Of a DNA stretch of 22,182 nucleotides, positions 15,240 to 22,182 are shown one piece after another; position 1 is the first letter of the stretch, and each line of letters opens with the position of its first letter. This DNA comes from CAYNWK01 sp964400875 (lineage in GTDB: Bacteria > Chloroflexota > Anaerolineae > Anaerolineales > UBA4823), in assembly GCA_964400875.1 (NCBI GenBank), contig CAYNWK010000070.1:1-22182 (forward strand), given 5' to 3'. The position numbers were made by a program, and so were the translations under genes. A model generated the notes under the pieces. The model worked only from the letters and a program-made list of their open reading frames with translations, had not been told where the DNA came from and made no database searches.

Positions 15240-15276
15240 AGGAGTTTCGCAGCTCCCTAGGAACTGCGTAACTCCT
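15240..15276. repeat. AGGAGTTACGCAG hairpin element, copy 3 (after uvrB)
   Basis: AGGAGTTTCGCAG (15240-15252) and CTGCGTAACTCCT (15264-15276) form a 13-bp stem with one mismatch and an 11-base loop containing CCTAGG. The right arm is an exact reverse complement of copies 1 and 2. It lies three bases past the uvrB stop codon and lacks a T-run. Confidence 0.75.
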
Positions 15277-15278
15277 AA

Positions 15279-17321
15279 TTAATTCAGATCACCAGCCAAA
15301 TAGCGGATTTTTTCCCAGGGAGGCGCCTGGCTCTCCTCGGCAAGGATGGCGCGCAGTTCGTAGACCTGGTCGCGCAGCACGGCAGCTTTCTCGAATTCCA
15401 GGTTCTGGGCGGCCGCTTTCATCTGCGCTTCCAGCTCGGTGATCACACGCACCATTTCGTTCTTCGGCAGGGCAGCGGCGCCCTGGACGCGGTATTCCCC
15501 TTGCTGCTCGGCGACGGCGCGAGAGGCCATCTGATCGGTCAAGTCGCGCACGGCTTTAACGATGCCGACCGGCTCGATGCCGTGTTCTTCATTGTAAGCG
15601 ACCTGCTTGGCGCGGCGGCGGTTGGTCTCGTCGATGGCCCCACGCATGGCATCGGTGATCTTGTCGGCGTACATGATCACTTTGCCGCGTACGTGGCGGG
15701 CCGCGCGCCCAATAGTCTGGATCAGGGCGACCTCCGAACGCAGGAAACCCTGTTTATCGGCGTCCAGGATGGCGACCAGGGAAACTTCCGGAAGGTCCAG
15801 GCCTTCGCGCAGAAGGTTGATGCCCACCACGACGTCGAAGACACCCAGACGGAGATCGCGCAGGATGCCAATACGCTCCAAGGTGTCGATCTCGGAGTGC
15901 AGGTAATGCACTTTAATGCCCATTTCCATCAGGTAATCGGAGAGCTTCTCCGCCATGCGCTTGGTCAACGTCGTCACCAGCACGCGTTCACCGCGCTCCA
16001 CACGGGCGTTAATCTCTCCAATCAGATCATCGACCTGGCCTTCGATGGTGCGCACCTCCACTGCCGGGTCCACCAGGCCGGTGGGGCGGATGATCTGTTC
16101 GACGACCTGGTCGGCAAGTTCCATCTCGTAGGGCGCCGGGGTCGCTGAAGTGTAAACGGTGTAGCCCATACGCTCCTTGAATTCGTCGAAGGTCAAGGGG
16201 CGATTGTCCAACGCCGAGGGCAGGCGGAAGCCAAACTCGACCAGCGTCTCCTTGCGGGAGCGATCGCCGTTGAACATACCGCGCACTTGGGGGATGGTCA
16301 TATGAGATTCGTCGATCACCAGCAGGTAATCGGCTGGCAGGTAGTCCATCAAGGTCCAGGGAGGCGAGCCAGCAGGGCGTTGATCGAGAGGGCGGGAGTA
16401 ATTTTCGATGCCGGAGCAGTAACCAACCTCGCGCAGCATCTCCAGGTCGTACAGGGTGCGCTGCTCCAGGCGCTGGGCTTCGAGCAGCTTTTCTTGTGAT
16501 TTCAGGTACGCCAGGCGCTCGGCCAGCTCGGCCTCAATATCGTGGATCGCTTTTTGCAGTTTTTCGTCTTCAGTGATGAAATGCTTGGCCGGATAAATGG
16601 CGACGGTGGTAAGCTCGCGGCGCAGCTCCCCCGTAACCGCATCGAATTCGACGATGCGCTCGACCTCATCGCCGAAGAAAGTAATGCGATAGCCAAAGCG
16701 GTCCTGGTAGGCGGGAACGATCTCCAGGGTATCGCCGCGCACGCGGAAGGTGCCGGCGCGCAGTTCCAGGTCGTTGCGTTCGTAATGGCTCTCCACCAGC
16801 CGGCGCAGCAAGGCATTGCGCCGGTAGATCTCCCCGCTCTGAAGGTTAATGACCACGCGACCGTAAGCCTCCGGGTTGCCCAGACCATAGATACAAGAGA
16901 CTGAGGCGACGATGATCACGTCCTGGCGGGACATCAGCGCAGTGGTGGCGGATAAGCGCAGGCGTTCGATCTCCTCGTTAATATCGGTCTCTTTTTCTAT
17001 GTACAGGTCGTGGCGCGGCACGTACGCTTCGGGCTGGTAATAATCGTAATAGGAGACGAAATACTCTACCGCGTTGTCAGGAAAGAATTCCTTGAACTCC
17101 GCGTAGAGCTGCGCGGCCAGGGTTTTATTGTGGGCCATGACCAGGGTGGTTTTTTGAACCTGTTGGATCACGGAGGCAATGGTGAAGGTCTTACCGGTGC
17201 CGGTCGCCCCGAGCAGCACCTGGTTGCGATAGCCCTGCTGGATCCCGTTCACCAGCTGGCGAATGGCCTCCGGCTGGTCGCCGGTAGGTTGGTAGGGAGC
17301 TTGTAAGTTGAATTCTGTCAT
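15279..17321 (-). CDS. uvrB: UvrABC excinuclease subunit B
   Basis: DNA-damage recognition and strand-opening subunit of nucleotide excision repair; it receives lesions from UvrA and recruits UvrC. 680 residues from the chosen ATG (MTEFNLQAPYQPTGDQ). Walker A GATGTGKT (38-45), the DNA-clamping hairpin region VSYYDYYQPEAYVP, DEAD-box VIDESH, helicase motif YTSATPAPYE, motif VI QTIGRAARH, and a C-terminal UVR domain (LEAQMKAAAQNLEFEKAAVLRDQVYEL) that binds UvrC. The frame could also start at TTG 17363, but that adds 14 residues not typical of UvrB; neither start has a clear ribosome-binding site. It is transcribed alone, with a candidate promoter at 17428-17456 and a repeat hairpin directly after the stop. 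Confidence 0.97.
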   Translation of the reverse strand: MTEFNLQAPYQPTGDQPEAIRQLVNGIQQGYRNQVLLGATGTGKTFTIASVIQQVQKTTLVMAHNKTLAAQLYAEFKEFFPDNAVEYFVSYYDYYQPEAYVPRHDLYIEKETDINEEIERLRLSATTALMSRQDVIIVASVSCIYGLGNPEAYGRVVINLQSGEIYRRNALLRRLVESHYERNDLELRAGTFRVRGDTLEIVPAYQDRFGYRITFFGDEVERIVEFDAVTGELRRELTTVAIYPAKHFITEDEKLQKAIHDIEAELAERLAYLKSQEKLLEAQRLEQRTLYDLEMLREVGYCSGIENYSRPLDQRPAGSPPWTLMDYLPADYLLVIDESHMTIPQVRGMFNGDRSRKETLVEFGFRLPSALDNRPLTFDEFKERMGYTVYTSATPAPYEMELADQVVEQIIRPTGLVDPAVEVRTIEGQVDDLIGEINARVERGERVLVTTLTKRMAEKLSDYLMEMGIKVHYLHSEIDTLERIGILRDLRLGVFDVVVGINLLREGLDLPEVSLVAILDADKQGFLRSEVALIQTIGRAARHVRGKVIMYADKITDAMRGAIDETNRRRAKQVAYNEEHGIEPVGIVKAVRDLTDQMASRAVAEQQGEYRVQGAAALPKNEMVRVITELEAQMKAAAQNLEFEKAAVLRDQVYELRAILAEESQAPPWEKIRYLAGDLN

Positions 17322-17427
17322 TAGTTTTGAGTCTTGAGACAAGATTGATTTTGAGACGTGCAAGGAACGGACAAAGCGGTGAAACAGAAAATTGGGAGTA
17401 GAAAAAATGTTCTAACCACGAAGTTTA

Positions 17428-17456
17428 AGTTTATCACCAAGCGGGCAGCCTGGCAA
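17428..17456 (-). promoter_or_regulatory. Candidate uvrB promoter
   Basis: TTGCCA (minus strand, 17451-17456; five of six consensus) and TAAACT (17428-17433; four of six) are 17 bases apart, predicting a leader of about 100 bases. No convincing LexA box was seen. The rest of 17322-17558 shows no gene. Confidence 0.45.
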
Positions 17457-17558
17457 GAGGCACTGTAAGGAATCGATGTACGCGAATATTCTTGGCTAGG
17501 AGTGGTTTGCACGGTGAAGCCGTCCAAATCACCCCCCGAGATCAAAATTCCAACAACC

Positions 17559-18371
17559 TTAGTGCTCCTGTAAGGGATCGGGCGGATAGGATTCTGGGGA
17601 GGCGCTCCAATCGTTGATGTCAACCCCGGAGGTGACTTCGCCCGCCTCCACCGTCAGCGGGATCAGTTCCCGGCTCCCATCCATGTAACCGCTGACCTGC
17701 CCGTCCGAGGCGTANNNNNNNNNNNNNNNNNNNNNNNNNNNNNNNNNNNNNNNNNNNNNNNNNNNNNNNNNNNNNNNNNNNNNNNNNNNNNNNNNNNNNN
17801 NNNNNNNNNNNNNNCCGCTGGAGACTTCACGCGCGCTCACCTGGAACGGCAGCATGGTGTGGTCCTGGCATTCCGTTCCCAGGCCGCAGGGCACGGCCCG
17901 GGAGTACAGGCCGCCTCGGGAGAAATCTTCCAGCCAGACGTAGGCAATGTAGGTCGCCGGCGGCAGGCTGATCGCAAAACTCTCCTGGCCCGAACTTACC
18001 TGCATAGCGACGATATCTCCACTGTCAGTTTGCTCGAAGTAGGCGGTCATTGAGGGCGCATTGGCTCCCGGGAAACAGATTTCGCCTGTGACGTTGTTCG
18101 CCGGGAATGTTGCGGTGGGTCCAGGGGTGTCCGTGGGGGCGGGAGTCGCGCTGGGCGGCGGCTCCGTCCGGCTGGGAGTCGGAGCGGGCGTGCTTGCTTC
18201 CGGGGTGGCCGACGGGCTCTCAACTTCGGTTTCCATTCTGGCGGGGGTAAGGTCGTGATCGGGCGAGGGGCTTTGCGCTGCCTGGGAGGCGCCGGTTCCC
18301 GAGCAAGCAGTTGTACCGAGAATGAACAATATACTGAGAAGCGAAAAGACTAACCAATCGTTAAGCCTCAA
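17559..18371 (-). CDS. Lipoprotein with Pro/Thr-rich linker, interrupted by an assembly gap
   Basis: Signal with Cys23 after FILGTTA (a weak lipobox), a long linker of Pro, Thr, Ser and Ala (about 24-95, with TPEASTPAPTPS-like runs), and then an extracellular domain: GEICFPG, YFEQTDSGDIVAMQVSSG, LPPATYIAYVWLEDFS, GGLYSRAVPCGLGTECQDHTMLPFQVSAREVSSG. The 100-N gap follows. Beyond it comes SGYMDGSRELIPLTVEAGEVTSGVDINDW and the stop. The two flanks resemble each other, so the protein probably has two copies of the domain, and the true length is unknown. I start at TTG 18371 because GGAGG lies five bases upstream; an ATG at 18401 has no such site. It follows the PHP gene by 54 bases. Function unknown. 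Confidence 0.7.
   Translation of the reverse strand: MRLNDWLVFSLLSILFILGTTACSGTGASQAAQSPSPDHDLTPARMETEVESPSATPEASTPAPTPSRTEPPPSATPAPTDTPGPTATFPANNVTGEICFPGANAPSMTAYFEQTDSGDIVAMQVSSGQESFAISLPPATYIAYVWLEDFSRGGLYSRAVPCGLGTECQDHTMLPFQVSAREVSSXXXXXXXXXXXXXXXXXXXXXXXXXXXXXXXXXXYASDGQVSGYMDGSRELIPLTVEAGEVTSGVDINDWSASPESYPPDPLQEH
17715..17814. other. Assembly gap of 100 N
   Basis: Exactly 100 undetermined bases. This length is often used for gaps of unknown size, so reading frame and residue count across it mean nothing. Confidence 0.99.
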
Positions 18372-18425
18372 GGGTACCTCCGCAAAGCGGGCGCAGACCA
18401 CCGAACGGTCGCTGCTCTTTCGCTT

Positions 18426-19490
18426 TCACGCCCTTACATATATCGGATTGCTGAAGATCCAGCCTCGGCGGCTTCCGAGGTAATTGATGTAGGCTTCGAC
18501 GCGGTATACGCCGGGTTCGGTCGTTATGTATGTGCAGGTTTCGCGTTGATTCCAAGATTTGACAACAGCCCCATCTTTGATCAGGCTGCATTGGGTGCGG
18601 ATCGGCAAGCGGATCTGCAGGGTGATGCCTTCTCCAATCGGGATTTCGTCGCCCATCCAGGCGGCGTCCTCCTTGCCTTTGGCGGAAAAACGGAAACCAC
18701 GCGTATCAGCAGGTAGATCGTAGCCGATGAAGGCGTGACCGTTCTGCAGCGCACCCAGGATCATCCGGCTGTCATCGAGCTCGTCACCGCTGAGCGGGTC
18801 CGGGACAAAAATGTGGGTGTTAACCGCCTTGAAGTGGAACTCGTAGGGGAAGAGCGTCCGGCGCAGCGGTCCCACGCTGGCGGGCAGGGCATGGGCGTCA
18901 GAACCTCCGACTGCGACGACCCTACGCCCCTCGTTCAACAGCTGATCCCATTTGCGCAGCGCCTGTTCGTAAGGGCCGTGCGCCACCCGGGCAGGATTAT
19001 AAGCGTAAAAGGCTGCGTGGAGTTTACTTTTTAATAAACCCTTGAATTCGGAAAGGCTGTTCCATAGTTCGATGCCGGTGTAACCATGCACACCCCAGTC
19101 TACCCAGGAGATATCGCCTTCGCCGACCGCGGGCGCCGCCGGATCAACCGGGTGAGCGATGAAAGCCAGTCCGCCGGCTTCGCGAACGCCGTTCAAAAGG
19201 CGCTGCGGGTCGTACGCCAGGGTGGCCAGCTCCCGGTTGGCTCCGAAGACCAGCAGGTGATTCTTCTGAGGGTCCCGCGCCTGGTCGTGGATCTCTTCAC
19301 CAACCAGCATCAACACCCTGGCGTCGCCGTCTTTGTAGTAGCCTTGCAAGCCTTTCACCCAGACGTTATGGTCGGTGACGATCACAGCATCAAGCCCGGC
19401 TTTTAAGGCCGCTTCGGCGATATCCTGATGGGTGCCATGACCATCGGAGAACAATGTATGCATGTGCAGGTTGATGACGAGCTCGTGCAT
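18426..19490 (-). CDS. PHP-domain metal-dependent phosphoesterase, CehA/McbA-like
   Basis: 354 residues. The N-terminal PHP domain carries the metal-binding motifs in order: HMHTLFSDGHGT (His9, His11, Asp16), VTDHN (39-42), GEEIH (64-68), IAHPVDP (His113) and GGSDAH. The C-terminal ~90 residues form a beta-rich region (SLIKDGAVVKSW, CTYITTEPGVYRVEAYI) like the accessory domain of CehA-type enzymes. The family includes phosphoesterases and the carbaryl hydrolase CehA; the substrate here cannot be told. No signal peptide, so it is probably cytosolic. The ATG lacks a ribosome-binding site and lies about 12 bases after the predicted transcript start. It heads a likely two-gene operon with the lipoprotein downstream. 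Confidence 0.85.
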   Translation of the reverse strand: MHELVINLHMHTLFSDGHGTHQDIAEAALKAGLDAVIVTDHNVWVKGLQGYYKDGDARVLMLVGEEIHDQARDPQKNHLLVFGANRELATLAYDPQRLLNGVREAGGLAFIAHPVDPAAPAVGEGDISWVDWGVHGYTGIELWNSLSEFKGLLKSKLHAAFYAYNPARVAHGPYEQALRKWDQLLNEGRRVVAVGGSDAHALPASVGPLRRTLFPYEFHFKAVNTHIFVPDPLSGDELDDSRMILGALQNGHAFIGYDLPADTRGFRFSAKGKEDAAWMGDEIPIGEGITLQIRLPIRTQCSLIKDGAVVKSWNQRETCTYITTEPGVYRVEAYINYLGSRRGWIFSNPIYVRA

Positions 19491-19508
19491 CTTGAGATTG
19501 GCTGCAAG

Positions 19509-19537
19509 AAAATAGGGTGATTTGACTATTCAGCGAA
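19509..19537 (-). promoter_or_regulatory. Candidate promoter of the PHP gene
   Basis: TTCGCT (minus strand, 19532-19537) and TATTTT (19509-19514) are 17 bases apart. It overlaps the divergent secG promoter and would give a very short leader. Confidence 0.35.
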
Positions 19538-19550
19538 CGAAAGGTATAAT
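19522..19550 (+). promoter_or_regulatory. secG promoter
   Basis: TTGACT (19522-19527), a 17-base spacer and a perfect TATAAT (19545-19550): the closest match to the sigma-70 consensus in the window. The predicted start is near 19557. Confidence 0.85.
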
Positions 19551-19599
19551 CCGCCTGCTAAATTGATGATATGGATTGTGAATTCCGCTGGAGGCGTTT

Positions 19600-19824
19600 G
19601 TGGAAGTTTATCTGAACATCGCATTGATTATAACGTCAATTGCCTTGATCGCTAGCGTGATCCTGCAAAGCAAGGGCGCCGGCCTGGGCGGCCTGACCGG
19701 CGCGGATACCAGCACGATCTTCACCGCCCGGCGAGGGGTGGAACGCACTTTGTTTCGGATCACCATTGGCCTGAGCATCTTGTTCTTCCTCCTGGCCATC
19801 GCCAGTGTGATCGTTTCAGGATAA
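19600..19824 (+). CDS. secG: Protein translocase subunit SecG
   Basis: 74-residue inner-membrane partner of SecYE that assists SecA-driven export. Two transmembrane helices (about 3-22 and 52-72) flank the family's cytosolic loop: VILQSKGAGLGGLTG, then TIFTARRGVERTLFRITI. Length is typical. The GTG start has GGAGG five bases upstream and lies downstream of a strong promoter. A strong terminator follows 43 bases after the stop. Confidence 0.93.
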   Translation: MEVYLNIALIITSIALIASVILQSKGAGLGGLTGADTSTIFTARRGVERTLFRITIGLSILFFLLAIASVIVSG

Positions 19825-19867
19825 GCAGGCTTCTATCGCTCCACAGGCCGATTCGCTGAGCAGCCTC

Positions 19868-19910
19868 AGGGCGTCTCGCGGCCAACGCCGGGGAGCGCCC
19901 TTTTTTGTTT
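19868..19910 (+). terminator. Intrinsic terminator after secG
   Basis: AGGGCG(t)CTC pairs with GAGCGCCCT (6+3 bp with one bulged base), with further pairing inside, followed by TTTTTTGTTTT. It ends only 13 bases before the next ATG. Confidence 0.85.
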
Positions 19911-19923
19911 TCTGTCAGGCTTT

Positions 19924-21657
19924 ATGAAAAAATTCCGCTGGCAAATTCTCATCGTACTGCTGGCGCTGGTAGCGATTGCCATCTTGCTGTGGGGGCAGCA
20001 GCCTAATTTGCTGCCTGCAATACCAGAAGTCCAGCCGGCTACGGGGGGAACCTATACCGAAGCGCTGGTGGGTTCGATGGGCCGCTTGAACCCATTATTG
20101 GACTACTACAGCCCTGTTGACCGCGATGTAGACAGCCTGATCTTCAGCGGATTGGTGCGCATCGATGATCGCGGTTTACCCCAACTTGACATCGCCGAAT
20201 CGATGGGCATCTCGCGGGATGGAGAAGTGTACAATTTTTCGCTCCGGCCGGGGGCCGTGTGGCACGACGGCGAACCGTTGACCAGCGCGGACGTCATCTT
20301 CACGATCGACCTGCTGCGCAGCGAAGATCTGCCCATCCCGCCCGACGAGCGCGCCCTGTGGAACGAGGTAGAGGTGGAGGCGTTGAACAATGAAACCCTT
20401 CAGTTTCGCCTGCCCGAGCCCTATGCGCCCTTCCTAGACCACCTGACTTTCGGCATACTGCCCAGCCACTTGTTGGGCGACCTTTCAGCCGAGCAGATGG
20501 TCAACGCCGATTTCAACCTGGAGCCGGTGGGGAGCGGTCCTTACCGCTTCGAGAACCTGATCGTCGAGGACGATCAGGTCGCCGGCGTGGCGCTCAGCGC
20601 TTTCGAAGATTACTATGACGACCCCGCTTTTATCGAAGAAGTCAACTTTCGCTATTACCCAGACGCCCAGGCCACTTTTGAGGCTTACCAGGCAGGCGCG
20701 GTGCAGGGGATAAATAAGGTCCCGGTGAACCTGCTGCCGGAAGCGCTGACAGAACCTGGCCTCAACCTATATACCGGTCGTCTGCCCCAACTGACGATGG
20801 TAATTTTCAACCTGGACAACCCCGAAGTTCCCTTCCTGCAAGACGCCAGCGTACGCCGGGCGTTATTAATGGGCATCAACCGCCAACGGATGATCGACGA
20901 TCTGCTGCAAGGCCAGGCGATCATTGCTGACGGGCCGATCTTCCCGGGCACCTGGGCTTACTACGAAAATATCGAACGTATTAATTACGATCCGGAAGGC
21001 GCGATCGCCTTATTGCGGGAAGCCGGGTACACCATCCCGGCCGAAGGCGGCGATGTGCGAGAGAACGAGGAAGGGGTCTTCCTCTCCCTGGAGCTGATCT
21101 ACCCGGAGGGCGGCGATCACGGCGCCCTGGTGGAGGCGATCGCCCGTGACTGGAGGCGTTTAGGCGTGGAGGTTGAGACCACGGCGGTGCCCTACGAAAC
21201 GCTGGTCACCGAAAACCTCGATCCGCGCATTTACCAGGCCGCGCTGGTCGATCTCAACCTGACCCGTTCGCCCGATCCCGACCCATACGCCTTCTGGCAC
21301 CAGACCCAGATCACCGGGGGCCAAAATTACTCCAAGTGGGATGACCGTCCCGCCAGCGAGTACATCGAACAGGCGCGCGTCACGGTAGATATCGCCGAGC
21401 GCACCCGCCTCTACCGCAACTTCCAGGTGCGTTTCACCACGGAAATGCCTGCTCTGCCGTTGTTTTACCCGGTTTACACTTATGCGGTCGCGGATCAGGT
21501 TCAGGGCGTCACCATGGGACCGCTTTTCGAGGCCAGCGACCGGTTTTCGACGATTACTTCCTGGTTCCTGGAGGCGCGCCGTACCATCGCTGAGAGTGGT
21601 ACGCCGGAATCGGAGGCTACGGGACCCCCGGAAGCACAACCGTCGGAAGCGCCGTAA
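19924..21657 (+). CDS. Peptide/oligopeptide-binding protein, SBP family 5 (OppA/DppA-like)
   Basis: 577-residue extracytoplasmic binding protein. It has an uncleaved-looking N-terminal anchor (about 6-24, after MKKFRW) and no lipobox Cys, unlike most Gram-positive-type members. Family features: GGTYTEALVGSMGRLNPLLD, SLIFSGLVRIDDRG, FSLRPGAVWHDGEPLTSADVIFT, GSGPYRF, FNLDNPEVPFLQDASVRRALLMGINR, YDPEGAIALLREAGYT. A Pro/Glu/Ser tail closes it (TPESEATGPPEAQPSEAP). No permease or ATPase genes adjoin it. The ATG lies just 13 bases past the secG terminator T-run and lacks a clear ribosome-binding site, so expression probably depends on readthrough or on a promoter I cannot see. The ligand is unknown. 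Confidence 0.9.
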   Translation: MKKFRWQILIVLLALVAIAILLWGQQPNLLPAIPEVQPATGGTYTEALVGSMGRLNPLLDYYSPVDRDVDSLIFSGLVRIDDRGLPQLDIAESMGISRDGEVYNFSLRPGAVWHDGEPLTSADVIFTIDLLRSEDLPIPPDERALWNEVEVEALNNETLQFRLPEPYAPFLDHLTFGILPSHLLGDLSAEQMVNADFNLEPVGSGPYRFENLIVEDDQVAGVALSAFEDYYDDPAFIEEVNFRYYPDAQATFEAYQAGAVQGINKVPVNLLPEALTEPGLNLYTGRLPQLTMVIFNLDNPEVPFLQDASVRRALLMGINRQRMIDDLLQGQAIIADGPIFPGTWAYYENIERINYDPEGAIALLREAGYTIPAEGGDVRENEEGVFLSLELIYPEGGDHGALVEAIARDWRRLGVEVETTAVPYETLVTENLDPRIYQAALVDLNLTRSPDPDPYAFWHQTQITGGQNYSKWDDRPASEYIEQARVTVDIAERTRLYRNFQVRFTTEMPALPLFYPVYTYAVADQVQGVTMGPLFEASDRFSTITSWFLEARRTIAESGTPESEATGPPEAQPSEAP

Positions 21658-21668
21658 TAAAAAAAAAG

Positions 21669-21700
21669 GGCAGGGCTGCAAAGTCCTGCCTGTTTTATAT
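21669..21700. terminator. Bidirectional intrinsic terminator
   Basis: GGCAGGGCT-gcaa-AGTCCTGCC forms a nine-pair stem (one G/T) with a GNRA-type loop. TGTTTTATAT follows on the plus strand, and nine consecutive T follow on the minus strand, so it serves both the peptide-binding gene and the cupin gene. Confidence 0.9.
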
Positions 21701-21718
21701 TGTGACAGCTTGCTAAAG

Positions 21719-22078
21719 TTAGCTGAGCCAATCGGCTTCGACGGTGCGTTCGCCGCCCGCGCTGCCGGTGTTGACCGTGGATTTCTTTTCCAGTAAGAGC
21801 ACGTGGGCTTCCTCTTCAGCCAGAGGGCAGTGCTCTACCCCGCGTGGGATGATGGCGAACTCCCCCTCTTCGAGCAGCAGATCCCCGTCACGCAGTTGGA
21901 TGCGCAAGCGGCCCTTGACCACCAGGAAGAGCTCGTCCTCCTCTTCGTGATGATGCCAGACGAATTCTCCCTTTAGTTTCACCAATTTGATATAGGCATC
22001 GTTCAACTCACCTACGATTTTTGGTCTCCAGCGCTCCTGGAACAGTGAGAATTTTTCGGCGAGGTTGACGGTTTCCAC
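21719..22078 (-). CDS. Single-domain cupin protein
   Basis: 119-residue small beta-barrel protein. Cupin motif 1 is GEFVWHHHEEEDELFLVVKG (37-56), with likely metal ligands His42, His44 and Glu49. Motif 2 is GEFAIIPRGVEHCP (72-85), with His83. The metal set suggests an active metal-binding site, but this subfamily (Cupin_2, loosely like phosphomannose isomerase C-termini) covers many functions. The GTG start has a perfect AAGGAGG five bases upstream. The stop codon of the VOC-family gene directly abuts it, so the two are co-transcribed and probably translationally coupled. Confidence 0.85.
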   Translation of the reverse strand: METVNLAEKFSLFQERWRPKIVGELNDAYIKLVKLKGEFVWHHHEEEDELFLVVKGRLRIQLRDGDLLLEEGEFAIIPRGVEHCPLAEEEAHVLLLEKKSTVNTGSAGGERTVEADWLS

Positions 22079-22182
22079 TTACGCCTCCTTATAATCTACC
22101 AGCTCAATCAGGTTGCCCGCGGGGTCGTGAAACATCGCCCAACGAGAATGATCATCTTCTTCGATGCCCCAGGGTAACTGCA
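22079..22182 (-). CDS. VOC-family (glyoxalase/dioxygenase fold) protein, C-terminal end only
   Basis: The last 33 residues are visible on the minus strand; the start lies off the window. They read PWGIEEDDHSRWAMFHDP, then AGNLIELVDYKEA and the stop. 'F-DP-GN-IEL' is the closing strand of a VOC repeat, with Glu in IEL the usual metal ligand. Its last codons contain the ribosome-binding site of the cupin gene. The specific activity cannot be judged from this fragment. Confidence 0.75.
   Translation of the reverse strand, partial: QLPWGIEEDDHSRWAMFHDPAGNLIELVDYKEA

Noticed and set aside
17390..17420. LexA-like box (GAAC-N4-TTTC) upstream of uvrB
   Set aside because: The second half-site does not match GTTC, and lineage-specific LexA sites cannot be judged by eye.
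17321..17623. 100-codon minus-strand frame between uvrB and the lipoprotein
   Set aside because: It overlaps the lipoprotein 3' end and the uvrB promoter, has no ribosome-binding site, and its composition is unlike a protein.
19825..19867. Possible tRNA between secG and the terminator
   Set aside because: No T-loop GTTCRANYC, no acceptor pairing and too short.

Overview
The window looks like a piece of a Chloroflexota genome, probably Anaerolineae, and most likely from a draft or metagenome assembly because it contains a run of exactly 100 N (17715-17814). This placement is inference. It rests on high-GC coding sequence with ATG, GTG and TTG starts, lipoproteins with long Pro/Thr/Ser linkers, the long AapQ/AapM permeases, an FhaA/FhaB-SEDS cell-wall cluster, and secG beside an oligopeptide-binding protein. 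No rRNA, tRNA, CRISPR array, insertion sequence, prophage or plasmid gene was seen. The content is mostly chromosomal housekeeping.

Layout. (1) 1-3605, minus strand: an actinobacteria-like cell-wall phosphosignalling cluster of fhaA (DUF3662+FHA), fhaB (membrane anchor+FHA), an inserted methylthioadenosine phosphorylase gene, and a SEDS (FtsW/RodA) gene cut by the window edge. (2) 3803-5829, plus strand: archease and rtcB, an RNA-ligation pair. Each is preceded by a copy of a 13-base repeat, and the rtcB copy forms a hairpin. (3) 5951-6463, plus strand: a lipoprotein of unknown function, closed by a 36-base perfect palindrome shared with the convergent operon. (4) 6552-11506, minus strand: an aapJQMP amino-acid ABC transporter operon ending in a small membrane protein. 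Its promoter is built into the terminator of the next gene. (5) 11770-15123, minus strand: ybaK, a histidine kinase/response regulator pair, and a secreted Met/Gly-rich protein whose promoter carries 11-bp-phased direct repeats of the kind OmpR-family regulators bind. (6) 15279-17321, minus strand: uvrB. (7) 17559-19490, minus strand: a PHP-type (CehA/McbA-like) phosphoesterase and a lipoprotein interrupted by the assembly gap. (8) 19600-21657, plus strand: secG and an N-terminally anchored peptide-binding protein. (9) 21719-22182, minus strand: a cupin and the end of a VOC-family protein.

Promoters that can be read directly have perfect 17-bp spacing: TTGCGA/TATAAT (fha), TTGCCC/TATAAT (aap) and TTGACT/TATAAT (secG). 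Most operons end in clear intrinsic terminators.

No unmistakably new system is present. The best leads are the dispersed AGGAGTTACGCAG hairpin repeat in the RNA-ligase leaders and after uvrB; the kinase/regulator/secreted-protein module with its predicted operator; the mtnP gene in the slot that pstP holds in actinobacterial fha clusters; and the assembly break inside what appears to be a duplicated lipoprotein domain.
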